Source: Morinoia aosen (Eukaryota; Arthropoda; Malacostraca; Amphipoda; Talitridae). From it: a stretch of 64,000 nt of DNA. Every line of letters begins with the position of its first letter. Position 1 is the first letter of the stretch. Where the stretch lies: the NCBI GenBank assembly GCA_030386875.1, contig CM059571.1, forward strand, positions 23,430,355 through 23,494,354, read 5' to 3'. Below the pieces are notes generated by a model. That model had not been told where the DNA came from, ran no database searches, and worked only from the letters and a program-made list of their open reading frames with translations. Positions 33,580 to 44,521 of the stretch are shown here, one piece after another. Both the position numbers and the translations under genes were made by a program.

Positions 33580-36024
33580 CTGATGCTCACACAGCGTTCA
33601 GTGCATCAGTCTGTACAGCTGATGCTCCCAGAGCGTTCAGTGCATCAGTCTGTACAGCTGATGCTCCCAGAGCGTTCAGTGCATCAGTCTGTACAGCTGA
33701 TGCTCCCAGAGCGTTCAGTGCATCAGTCTGTACAGCTGATGCTCACACAGCGTTCAGCGCATCAGTCTGTACAGCTGATGCTCCCAGAGCGTTCAGTGCA
33801 TCAGTCTGTACAGCTGATGCTCCCAGAGCGTTCAGTGCATCAGTCTGTACAGCTGATGCTCACACAGCGTTCAGTGCATCAGTCTGTACAGCTGCTGCTC
33901 CCAGAGCGTTCAGTGCATCAGTCTGTACAGCTGATGCTCCCAGAGCGTTCAGTGCATCAGTCTGTAGAGCTGATGCTCCCAGAGCGTTCAGTGCATCAGT
34001 CTGTAGAGCTGATGCTCCCGGAGCGTCAGTCTGTAGAGCTGATGCTCCCAGAGCGTTCAGTGCATCAGTCTGTACAGATGATGCTCCCAGAGCGTTCAGT
34101 GCATCAGTCTGTACAGCTGATGCTCCCAGAGCGTTCAGTGCATCAGTCTGTAGAGCTGATGCTCCCAGAGCGTTCAGTGCATCAGTCTGTAGAGCTGATG
34201 CTCCCGGAGCGTCAGTCTGTAGAGCTGATGCTCCCAGAGCGTTCAGTGCATCAGTCTGTTGAGCTGATGCTCCCGGAGCGTCAGTCTGTAGAGCTGATGC
34301 TCCCAGAGCGTTCACTGCGTCAGTCTGTAGAGCTGATGCTCCCAGAGCGTTCAGTGCATCAGTCTGTAGAGCTGATGCTCCCAGAGCGTTCAGTGCATCA
34401 GTCTGTAGAGCTGATGCTCCCAGAGCGTTCAGTGCTTCAGTCTGTAGAGCTGATGCTCCCAGAGCGTTCAGTGCGTCAGTCTGTAGAGCTGATGCTCCCA
34501 GAGCGTTCAGTGCATCAGTCTGTAGAGCTGATGCTCCCAGAGCGTTCAGTGCGTCAGTCTGTAGAGCTGATGCTCCCAGAGCGTTCAGTGCGTCAGTCTG
34601 TAGAGCTGATGCTCCCAGAGCGTTCAGTGCATCAGTCTGTAGAGCTGATGCTCCCAGAGCGTTCAGTGCGTCAGTCTGTAGAGCTGATGCTCCCAGAGCG
34701 TTCAATGCATCAGTCTGTACAGCTGATGCTCACACAGCGTTCAGTGCATCAGTCTGTACAGCTGATGCTCCCAGAGCGTTCAGTGCATCAGTCTGTACAG
34801 CTGATGCTCCCAGAGCGTTCAGTGCATCAGTCTGTACAGCTGATGCTCACACAGCGTTCAGTGCATCAGTCTGTACAGCTGCTGCTCCCAGAGCGTTCAG
34901 TGCATCAGTCTGTAGAGCTGATGCTCCCAGAGCGTTCAGTGCATCAGTCTGTAGAGCTGATGCTCACACAGCGTTCAGTGCATCAGTCTGTACAGCTGAT
35001 GCTCCCAGAGCGTTCAGTGCATCAGTCTGTACAGCTGATGCTCCCAGAGCGTTCAGTGCATCAGTCTGTACAGCTGATGCTCACACAGCGTTCAGTGCAT
35101 CAGTCTGTACAGCTGCTGCTCCCAGAGCGTTCAGTGCATCAGTCTGTAGAGCTGATGCTCCCAGAGCGTTCAGTGCATCAGTCTGTAGAGCTGATGCTCC
35201 CAGAGCGTTCAGTGCATCAGTCTGTACAGCTGATGCTCCCAGAGCGTTCAGTGCATCAGTCTGTAGAGCTGATGCTCCCGGAGCGTCAGTCTGTAGAGCT
35301 GATGCTCCCAGAGCGTTCAGTGCATCAGTCTGTACAGCTGATGCTCCCAGAGCGTTCAGTGCATCAGTCTGTACAGCTGATGCTCCCAGAGCGTTCAGTG
35401 CATCAGTCTGTAGAGCTGATGCTCCCAGAGCGTTCAGTGCATCAGTCTGTAGAGCTGATGCTCCCGGAGCGTCAGTCTGTAGAGCTGATGCTCCCAGAGC
35501 GTTCAGTGCATCAGTCTGTAGAGCTGATGCTCTCGGAGCGTCAGTCTGTAGAGCTGATGCTCCCAGAGCGTTCACGGCGTCAGTCTGTAGAGCTGATGCT
35601 CCCAGAGCGTTCAGTGCATCAGTCTGTAGAGCTGATGCTCCCAGAGCGTTCAGTGCATCAGTCTGTAGAGCTGATGCTCCCAGAGCGTTCAGTGCGTCAG
35701 TCTGTAGAGCTGATGCTCCCAGAGCGTTCAGTGCGTCAGTCTGTAGAGCTGATGCTCCCAGAGCGTTCAGTGCATCAGTCTGTAGAGCTGATGCTCCCAG
35801 AGCGTTCAGTGCGTCAGTCTGTAGAGCTGATGCTCCCAGAGCGTTCAGTGCGTCAGTCTGTAGAGCTGATGCTCCCAGAGCGTTCAGTGCATCAGTCTGT
35901 AGAGCTGATGCTCCCAGAGCGTTCAGTGCGTCAGTCTGTAGAGCTGATGCTCCCAGAGCGTTCAGTGCATCAGTCTGTAGAGCTGATGCTCCTAGAGCGT
36001 TCAGTGCATCACTCTACACAGCCG
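33580..36024 (+). repeat. 39-bp minisatellite with 820-codon open frame
   Basis: About 62 units of 39 bp, encoding LMLPERSVHQSVQ and variants in one + frame open from 33583 to 36045. Some units lack 9 bp (30 bp, LMLPERQSVE), so all visible length changes keep the frame. Common substitutions are GTACAG/GTAGAG (Q to E), GCATCAG/GCGTCAG (H to R), CCAGAG/CACAG-type (PE to TQ) and CCAGAG/CCGGAG (silent). About 800 bp (33900-34700) is repeated nearly exactly 1260 bp to the right (35160-35960), and a 234-bp (six-unit) block repeats near 34880/35112. Most likely this is an untranslated minisatellite, but translation cannot be ruled out. Reverse-strand open frames are by-products. Confidence 0.96.
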
Positions 36025-36937
36025 AGGCTCAACGGAGTTCACTAAATTTACTCTTTAGGGTGAGCAGAACATTTCCTGCAACACGTCTGACTTTTCGTGA
36101 TCATCAAGTTCGGGATGTTTAAATGTTTATGATTTGACTGCAACTAACGCCGACTATTTTAGTGTAACTCAAATTAGCTCACATTAGTGCAGAAATGCCA
36201 TACCATGAATAGTTTTGTTCAATGACTGTATTCCTTTCAAGATTTTTTCTCAGTGTAGATGTTTCTGTTGCAGTTTTTCCTTCAAATCCGTGTTTATTTT
36301 TTCTCCATTCATTTAATAATCTCGATGTTTCTCAGCTTTTCATTGGCCAAAATAACTAAATATTTCTACTATGATTTTCCTTCGGCTTCGTATTTCAATT
36401 CGTTTTGTGAAGTTTTCTCCTTTCAATATTTTGGCATGGTAAACCGAATGAGGTACATTTTATTTCAACCCATAAATGACCACTCTAAGAATTACAGTCG
36501 GTTTGGAAGTGAAAGGCTCTTCAATGTTGCTCTATTGCGAATACTTTCATAGGCGAAGAAATATGGTGTGGTTTGATAATTATACAGTCTGCTGCACTTT
36601 GTGGAACAAATGGCATGTTTGCCGTGTCGATTTTTACTATCTTATACACTCCAAAAGAGAGCATTTGTGAGATTTCATGATAATTTTACACAATATGTTG
36701 AGCTCGTTTTTTTTTGTTCTTTGTCTTTCAACACTCCTGTTTTTAAGTTTCTTCATTGAACTTCACTGAATATTCCTCGTACACGTACATACCTCAACCC
36801 GCACGTGTAATCTTTGCATTAACTGCACTCACGTCTTACAGTGTGTGTTAAATTATAGATGTAAGAAACCCGAGTTTCAAAAGTGAGGTCACTAGGAAAC
36901 TTTCTATTGACAATTAATCGAATCGAAATCTTCATCG
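36025..36937. other. No gene seen
   Basis: AT-rich, T-rich on the + strand. The 97-codon frame at 36259-36552 is hydrophobic only because of T-rich codons. Confidence 0.5.
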
Positions 36938-37408
36938 GAGGAAAATGTGATGCCCTAGGCTGAAAGTTAAGCGATTTTCCTATTGTTTATATAAATATTA
37001 AATTTATATTTATAAACTTTTATGTTTGGTTCCTCCCAACTTTTCTCGATCACTGCTGTTCTGTTCTTCAGCACTGACTACTCTCTTTTACCTAGTTTTT
37101 CTTTTTCCATGAATTCCTTCTGAATTTGGTCTTTTTATGCTTAGGTGTGGGGACACACTTTGTGCATGTTAATGGTTGCCTTCGCCCTTTTTCTCTTCGT
37201 AACATCTTTGCTGTAGTTAAGAAGGCTAAATCTAACTTATAATCTGATCAAATTGATATGAAGTTTTTATTGTATGGTTTGGGGTCACACCTTGTATACA
37301 GGTTCCTCGTTACCTTAATTCCACACTAATTGGTGCTTTCCTCCTTCAACTCTTGGGAACACCTATGTTGTGGTTACGAAGGCTTAACCTAAATTCTAAT
37401 GCAATCCC
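36938..37408 (+). mobile_element. Family A retroposon with partial second unit
   Basis: A 5'-truncated unit runs from GGAAAATGTGATGCCC (36941) to TAACTTATAATCTGATC (37252). After ~20 bp a second, more truncated unit (37276-37408) begins at the GGTTTGGGGTCACACC module and runs to a decayed TAATGCAATC tail, in the same orientation. Long central variant. Clearly old. Confidence 0.7.
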
Positions 37409-38649
37409 CTCTCTAGCAAGTAGGGCTGTACTGAATAGGAATAAAGAGCGCTCGTAAAATCAGCCGTCATGTTTGTCTCATTAGAGTCAGTGTGTAATTT
37501 AGCGCTAGCAGTAGACACCAAGATTATTTTACGCCATGTATGGATGCTACGTCTGGCAAAATTGTCCATACGCTGGCTGATCTCTCGTTATCGGTAATAC
37601 TGTTCATTTGCGGCTTTGCATGTATGGGAAATGAACGGGTAAACGACGCTTAGTCTATAGAAAGCTTAACCAGTATCTTGATTTTCGTTTGAAATGCAGG
37701 AAAATCCGCGAAAAGAAAAAGCTTCGATAAATGCCCAGTTTATTCACGCCTAAAAGTTTAGCTCGAAAGGCTGATAGTTTTTGCGTCTCCACAAAATGTG
37801 TTGCTGCCATTAGGTGGCGTTTAATGCCTCGCCACCATTTGTGGGCTTTCCTAAGTAATGCTGTAACCTTGGTCCACACAGAACCATCTGTAAAAGGTCA
37901 CCAACTGGCAGCAAGTAGCCCTGCCGTCCTGCTTGCCACTCTCTCTCTACCCATTTCTCCTCCTTCAAATCCTCCATACACTGCAAGTTTAGCTGCCTTT
38001 GGTCCTCACTACGCTGTTCCTCTTCTTCCATTTTGTTTGTGTCTTTTTTGCATGCAACTTTTTCTGTTATAGTCAACCTTTGCACTCTGATGCTGTAGCC
38101 GCTGACTACATCTTAATGTTTCTCATAGTTAACCATTTTACTTGCATTGTCTGGAGGTGTGCTGAAAGTACAAAGTTCTTAAATGCTTGATAATTGAGTT
38201 ATTCTTGATATACATTTCAGTCAAAGGTCTGAGTTAGAAAAATACGAGATCGCTGAGTGCCTCGTCAAGAACTTGCGCTGAAATACATTGCTAGTAAGCG
38301 ACACAAGAAGCGACATCATTTAATGAAATGCTTGGGTTTCTGCACAACGCGATAAGTAAACTTTTAAAAAAAAAATTAGTGAGATAAAAACAAATAGCGA
38401 AATAGGCTGCACTAGTTTGGTTGAAAATTTTAAAACTGAGACCATATGTTAAAAACAAATTGATGACTCGAGGATAGATTTTTGAACTTGATGTGAGTTC
38501 TCATTTCATCTTAGTCTCCGCTAGGAGTTCAAAATTTTTCAGCCTAGGTGGAAAATTTCTTCTTTTTTTAACAAAATTTACTTTAAATTTCAGTCGTTGA
38601 AAAATATAAACGTTCCATTTATCCATTTTCTAATGTAGCCTATATCTAT
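37409..38649. other. No confident gene
   Basis: The region 37690-38090 is open in overlapping frames on both strands. On the minus strand it reads a glutamate-rich stretch and then VGDLLQMVLCGPRLQHYLGKP, which is protein-like but matches no family I recognise; it could be a transposon or pseudogene relic. A hairpin GGTGGCG/CGCCACC lies at ~37815. Confidence 0.3.
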
Positions 38650-38985
38650 ATTCCCGTATTGTAACCTTGCGTGGCCTAAAGCTAATTCCTTGCGTACGGT
38701 GCATCGTCACCTAAATTTTCTTTTCTGCATTCTAACGTGACTTAAATTTACATCTCTGTATCGCATCGTCGCCTAAATTAACGTCCCAAAACTATAACGT
38801 TGCCTAAATATACGTTCCAACATTGTAATGTCGCTTTAAATGTACAATGATTGTACCGTCGTTTAAATTTACATTCCGCAATGTAACGTCGTCTAATTCT
38901 ACCTTCTAACATTGCAACGTAACCTAAATTCACGTGCTAGCTTGGTAACGTGACCTAAACTACATCTCCTCGTCGTAGCGTCACC
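38650..38985. repeat. Decayed 31-bp minisatellite, about 10 copies
   Basis: CCTAAA or close variants recur at 38675, 38710, 38741, 38772, 38803, 38834, 38862, 38892, 38923 and 38954, mostly 31 bp apart. The approximate unit is TGTAACGTCGCCTAAATTTA followed by a CGTTCC-like spacer. Copies differ strongly, so the array is old. It ends at a GC-rich block. Confidence 0.85.
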
Positions 38986-39150
38986 GGCTGCTGCAGGTGA
39001 GCCGACAACTTGGTGCATGTCCTGCACCTCGGTGTTGGTGCTGCACACTACACCGGCCTGGAGGCCTTGACGCGCCTCACATTACTACTGCTGGCTGCCA
39101 CTAACGCTGTGACTCACTCCGCGCCTGCCGCGGCTCTTTCATTCATGCGT
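38986..39150 (+). other. GC-rich block with donor-like site
   Basis: CTGCAG/GTGAGC at 38996/38997 is a near-consensus splice donor in a local GC peak. The frame following it on the + strand (ADNLVHVLHLGVGAAHYTGL ...) is open for about 60 codons. It may be the edge of an exon or a regulatory CpG block; I cannot choose between them. Confidence 0.2.
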
Positions 39151-41146
39151 TGGGATGAGGAACGATTACTTCTGCAATTATGATATGTAAGGTCGATTTT
39201 CAAAATCAAAATGTCTCGTTCCCAAGAATTCATCCGAGTTTTTCTCTATTTTTAATTCATTACTCTCGCGTGTTATTTTTGTGCAAAAAACTTCTGTGCT
39301 ACATACAATGTTTCATTTTAAAGTGAATATGGGGTGTTTTAATAGTCATTATGGGTCGTGTATTTTTTTGTTTATCTCGTGCTGTTTTTCCATGAATAAT
39401 CAAATACTGAGGCATTGTGTGATTTTATTAGAAATCTTTCAGGGACATTTTTTTCAAGTTGAACATCAAACACGTGCTTTATTGGTAAAGAGAACATCAC
39501 CTAACGTATGCTTTACCATCCATACTTTATACTGGCGTGTTCATATTTTTACCATCCTTGAGACGATTGAGTTATTTATCGCTTGGTTTCGTCTTGTGTT
39601 GAAGTAATGATTTTGGACTACGTTCACGTACACGACCATGCCTCTTTATTGTATCTTGCTGTAGGGATCTCAGAAATTTTTATACAATGAAATGTCGCTG
39701 TGAATTTTGGAGAGCATTTGAAATTAAATCTGTACATAATGGAAGATTTATGATTTATAGCTCCCAAAATTTTCACTGACATTTCCTGTGAATACTATTG
39801 ACGAAAGCCTCAATCCTAACTGCAAGGAGCAAGTAAAATGGGCATTCTATGCGAGTTGTAAAGCAATTGAGAGTAACGATGTGACGAAATCAACTTCGGA
39901 GCGTACGATTGTTCTAAAATTGCAAGCTATGCCTCTCGATAAGCGGTCCTAGATGGCATTTCTCTCTTATTATTGTTCTTAGGTTACTCCCTGCAAGCAT
40001 AACGGGACAGTGTGAATAGGCTATCTCGAGGGAATGTACGATGGCTCAACTTGATGACGTGCCAGGCAGGCTCCGACTCAATTGCGACCTGACGCACAAC
40101 GGTGCTGTTCGCCTGACCTCCCCACCAAATGTCAACCCTCACTGGAATCTTCTTTTTTCGTGTGCTCCATTTGCTAGGCACTCAAATTACGTGTAGGAAC
40201 TTTGTTTATTGTGGGATTCTAGCGTTCCTATCATCGCAATCCGAACTATGATCATCCTTGATTTGATTGACCGTACAGTTGACTTACTTTCGAGTGGTTT
40301 TTTGGCCGTAAAATGGAGGCAATGATTTAATTATATGTGAGCTATTGACTCGAGCGTGACACCCGCATGTTCTATGTCGTACTACCTTTCTAAATTTCTT
40401 AGTTGGTGCTTGGTGTTGGCAGAACTCGTGCAGCTCTCGTGTTTGTTATTGCTGCCCCGTAATGACGTTCATAGTGCGACCTTTGCTGCATTCTGGTCTG
40501 GTCGGATGGTTGCAAAGGGAGGGGTCATTTAGCGAAGGCGCTCTCGCCTTGGGTATCCACGCTGCTTGTTTTTGTGAGTTTTTCACCAAGTATGGCTTAA
40601 CGTGAGGTGGAAATTAAAACATTCTGAGTCTTTGTATCTATTGTTTAATGGGTAAATGATGTCCATCAGTGGTATGGGCGTAGAAGGGTCCGCAATGTGT
40701 CTGATCAATTTCAAGCAATAAAAGAACACAACTTTTAACTAAGTCTTGAAAAATAAAATAAAATGCTTGAAATACGTTTGGTCTGCTATAAACTGCGTTT
40801 TACCATCACACGCTATGAGAACTGTCTCTTCTTGGTGTGTGGGTCATCCCCTGCAACCAGCCGCGGTAATGATTTAACGGGAGAATTTCAAAGCTAATAG
40901 TTTGTTAACTTTTTAGTATTCATCATTATGAATTTAATATTATTACGAATAGTACCTTCATCAGACGCAAATTTTAAAATACGATTTCACGTACTAATCG
41001 TCTGATAGATAAATGGAGCACACGTGTCACGAACTATTGAGTGTTATTTTAGTGGGATCTGCTAACATCTCTCTTTGTCTGCAAATAATGAAAAATTGCA
41101 TACCTGGTCAAAAAATTCCTGCATTTTTCTTCTTTTGTTGTTCCAG
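39151..41146. other. No gene seen
   Basis: AT-rich. The 108-codon frame at 39281-39607 has AT-biased codons and no recognisable motif. Confidence 0.45.
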
Positions 41147-41179
41147 TTGAAATTTTCATCAGTTGGTTTTGGAAATGAA
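41147..41179 (+). CDS. Candidate 33-nt microexon
   Basis: TTTTTCTTCTTTTGTTGTTCCAG-type acceptor (ending at 41146), then 33 nt reading LKFSSVGFGNE in phase 0, then a strong donor GAA/GTGAGT (41180). Length is a multiple of three, as for a cassette microexon. It cannot directly follow the candidate exon at 24495 in the phase needed, because a stop would result. Chance pairing is a real alternative. Confidence 0.2.
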
Positions 41180-44100
41180 GTGAGTCAACCTAATGACAAT
41201 GTGTGTCGCTTAATTCTGCTCGTTTGCACGGGGTTCCTCACTACGTGGTTTCTCAGAAGTAGCGTTTTTGTTGCGTATTGCAAAGCACGTGCGTTGATTG
41301 CAGGGTATCGAGATGCACAAAAACACACATCTGCTCCTGTGTTGGAGAAGAACGCGCGCGACAAAGGATCCATCCGTGACCTCAATAGATTGTGCTCGTT
41401 TATGCGGATGCTGATCTAACGCGCGTTTCTCCGTCCGTACACAACGTACTTTGTTTGGTAATTAGCAGCGCTGCATACTCACTTCAGTTGGAGTCATATT
41501 GAAACGAGACTGATATTGAAACGTGATGCGTTGACAGGCTAGTGTTGTTATTTCTAGCTCACTTGTATGTACTGAAAAATTACTACATCGTGCGTGATTT
41601 GAGCGACAATTATTAAGTTACAGGTGTCGGAAAAAAGCCCCTGTTGGATTAATTCTGTCTTTTAGGATCAGACTTAGATGGTGGCGTGCAAAAATTAACA
41701 TTGTGCGTTGTCTGCAGAGGATACTTATTTCTGTAACTAATATCATTTTCTGTTAGCTTACGTCTAGTCCATTGTGTGTCAGTATGTGCAGCTGAGGCGG
41801 TTGAATATCGGATTCTCAGCATTAGCTCATTTGAAGTTTTTTCAGCATATGATATTGTTATGCCAAAATCCATGCGAGTGGTCAGCTCGAAGTTAGCCCT
41901 GCAAAATAATGACGTTTTACAGACTGTGATCTGTGGAGCTGAATATGATATTTTTCGTGTTGAATGCTCATAACAATACGGCTGTAAAAAAATATGAAAT
42001 GTTTTTTACGTTGCCAGCGTTTTCGCAAGCGTGTGTGCCGAGCTGTGGGATCTCTTCGTCACTGTCTGAGGTGTTTGCGTGTACCGCTAAATAGCTTCGT
42101 CGTCATACCTCTTGTAACAGCTGAGCACATTTTTAACGCTGTGCGTCACGGTATGGTTTAACTTTACGTACCACGTATTATCTTGGTGTGTAGCTTTCAC
42201 AACGAAGTGTACATCTCAAAATTAGCAGCCGCATGGTAACGCTTTCACAATTTGAATATTATCTCAGTATAATAGAGGTTTATTAGCGTGAAAACATTTT
42301 CCGTGATCAGAATTTTTTTCGTTTCTCTACGCGTGTCCTTTTTAAAGCATTAGGCCTAGGGCCTTGGAATTCTTTCCGTGTGGTCTTTTCCTGATCATCG
42401 AGTCGAATTATTTTTATCAAGTGTTTCTGAATAGAAGTGTGCACATGCATAGAAATAATGTGTTCTTATCTTTCAGTTCTTCATATTTGTGCGTGTACGA
42501 AACTTCTTTTGGCGACTGTTGATGATGACATTCAAATAGTCCGAAGTATGAACATCCAGCCTGTTTGAATCGCATGCAATCAGTTTTAGTTTAATCATGT
42601 GAGAATGTCCTATTTTACTCATAAAAATTTTAAAAGCCCCCAAGCTAAATTTGCTGAAAACAAGCAACTTTAAATTCTCAGATGAGTCACACAGCTGTGC
42701 GTGCACGCAACGGTATAACCGCTGTCATGCATTCTGGTCGAGTGTAACTGAGTTTTATTGCTGCTCTATCATGTATTCTTTAAATTGCTTTGGGCTACAG
42801 TGCTCATCCGAGAGGATTCTTTCTCTCGCTGCTCTCTCCTCGGCAGGAGCAGCCAACTCAGTTGTTGATGGACGGAATCACTCACCTGACCGTTGCTTGA
42901 CTTTACGACACCATTGGGTGAGGTAATAGCATGTCTTTGCATAACATGCATACATTTGATACGTCTCCTTCATGCATAATCTTTTCCTAATTCTAGCGTG
43001 CGGCGTCATGATTGCTCCTCTAATTGAGTCCTGAATATTTCATCAGGAGCTTTAAAGAATTGGCAATGGAGAACGCGTTTTTAGCATAATTTGTGTTCAT
43101 TCCATAAACAGTAGTCCGTTAGATTTGAAGATTACTTTTTGGAGAATTAGTCGCGTGAACTTAAACATTTTTAGAGCGTACTAATATCGAGCTGCTGCAT
43201 TGAAAGTGATGCTTAACTCCGTTTCTCCTGCCGAGTACCCTGCCTTCATTCGTTGTTAGCTGTTGTCCGAGTCGAAAGTTTCGTTTTCTCTTCCTAGTAT
43301 TACTGAAGCATTAAAGTTTACGACAGAACCGTTAGCGGAGAACCAGGCATCGTTTGGCCTCAGAAGTAATTAGCCGTGTCCTTGTGTTCACACAGGAGTT
43401 GGTTTGTATGCGTTATCGTTCCTTGACTAAAAGCACGCTCGATCTTCACGGGGTGAAAGCTCATTTAAACAAAACTTGTCACGTTGTCGTAATTAAATTG
43501 AACCCATACATATGTCTTCACTTTCTAAGTAGCGTTTCTTCTTCTCATTAACAATTTGTTGCCGTTGGTCTTGAGATGAAAGTAACCTTATATTTAATTC
43601 TTTTTTTTTGTAATTGAGGTTGGAAAGAAAGTTTTCCGTGCTCCAATCTTCAATGCTCCCCATGCCCTTTTAGTTCGCTTAAATTAGCCTAGGTGTCCTG
43701 TTTTTCTTTGCGACATGAATTGTTTTACAGGCTTGGATACTTATAATATTTGAGCTAAGTTCACTGAGTATCCGGTTCTTGAATTTTACGGACTCATTTT
43801 CCCTGTATAGCATGGGTAAGGTGAATTTGACGCCTGATGTTTCACTTTCTCTTGTGTGTAAATATAAAATTTAAATGCGTTATACAATGCTAGCAAGTGA
43901 TCGACGTTAGCAAAAAATTTCCGGATGCCTTTTTTCAGTCTAAAGATTAGTTTTTACTTAAGTTTTAAACATGAATATTTAAGTTTTAAATGAAGTTCAC
44001 TACAAAGGATTGTAATTAATTTATAAATTTCAAATCAGTTCGTTGAAGCTAAAATTTAGTAACCTTATTTTGACCTATTTGTTCCGAATATTTGTAGAAT

Positions 44101-44294
44101 CAATTTTGAATTGGTAGTTTTCCATTCCTGTTAATATAAGGTAAAGTTATGGTGCTGCAACAAGCTCACTAGCACGGAACTCACAGCGAAAACATTATCA
44201 GGACAAGTACGTACTTCTAGTTCTGTGCCATTGAAAGATTGGAAACCATTATGAAAAACTAGCTAAGCTTTTCAGAATCTTTTTAGAAAAACAT
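41180..44294. other. No confident gene
   Basis: At 41180-41419 the same + frame continues to a TAA and reads a possible membrane helix (CRLILLVCTGFLTTWFL) followed by a charged tail (DAQKHTSAPVLEKNARDKG). This could be an alternative reading of the microexon region as one 91-codon terminal exon from 41147 to 41419. Other frames to 44294 are short and unrecognised. Confidence 0.3.
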
Positions 44295-44514
44295 CCCTCA
44301 AGAGGATACAACTATTCTATCTATGGGAATTAGCGCTCCCAGTGGGAAAATGTGCATAAACTTCTTTCCCAACTTTTTTTTCTACGCCCCTTCTGCATAG
44401 ATTCCGCGTTCCCTTATCTCGATAATAAATAGTGCTTTCCCTTTTCCTCTCTTCGGAACGCTTTTCTTTAACAGTTATGGAAGCTTATACTAATGTCTTA
44501 TCCAATCTTCCAAT
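44295..44514 (+). mobile_element. Family A retroposon, internally deleted
   Basis: The head (CCCTCAAGAGGATACAACTA through GCGCTCCCAGTGGG) is joined at GGAAAATGTGCATAAACTTC to the later part of the element, losing ~150 bp of the middle. AAAACAT flanks it at 44288-44294 and 44515-44521. The head hairpins are recognisable. Confidence 0.75.
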
Positions 44515-44521
44515 AAAACAT

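Noticed and set aside
33860..35575. Minus-strand open frames over the 39-bp array (NALGASALQTDA repeats)
   Set aside because: Mirror of the repeat. They are interrupted wherever the CACACAG unit variant occurs and have no start or splice context.
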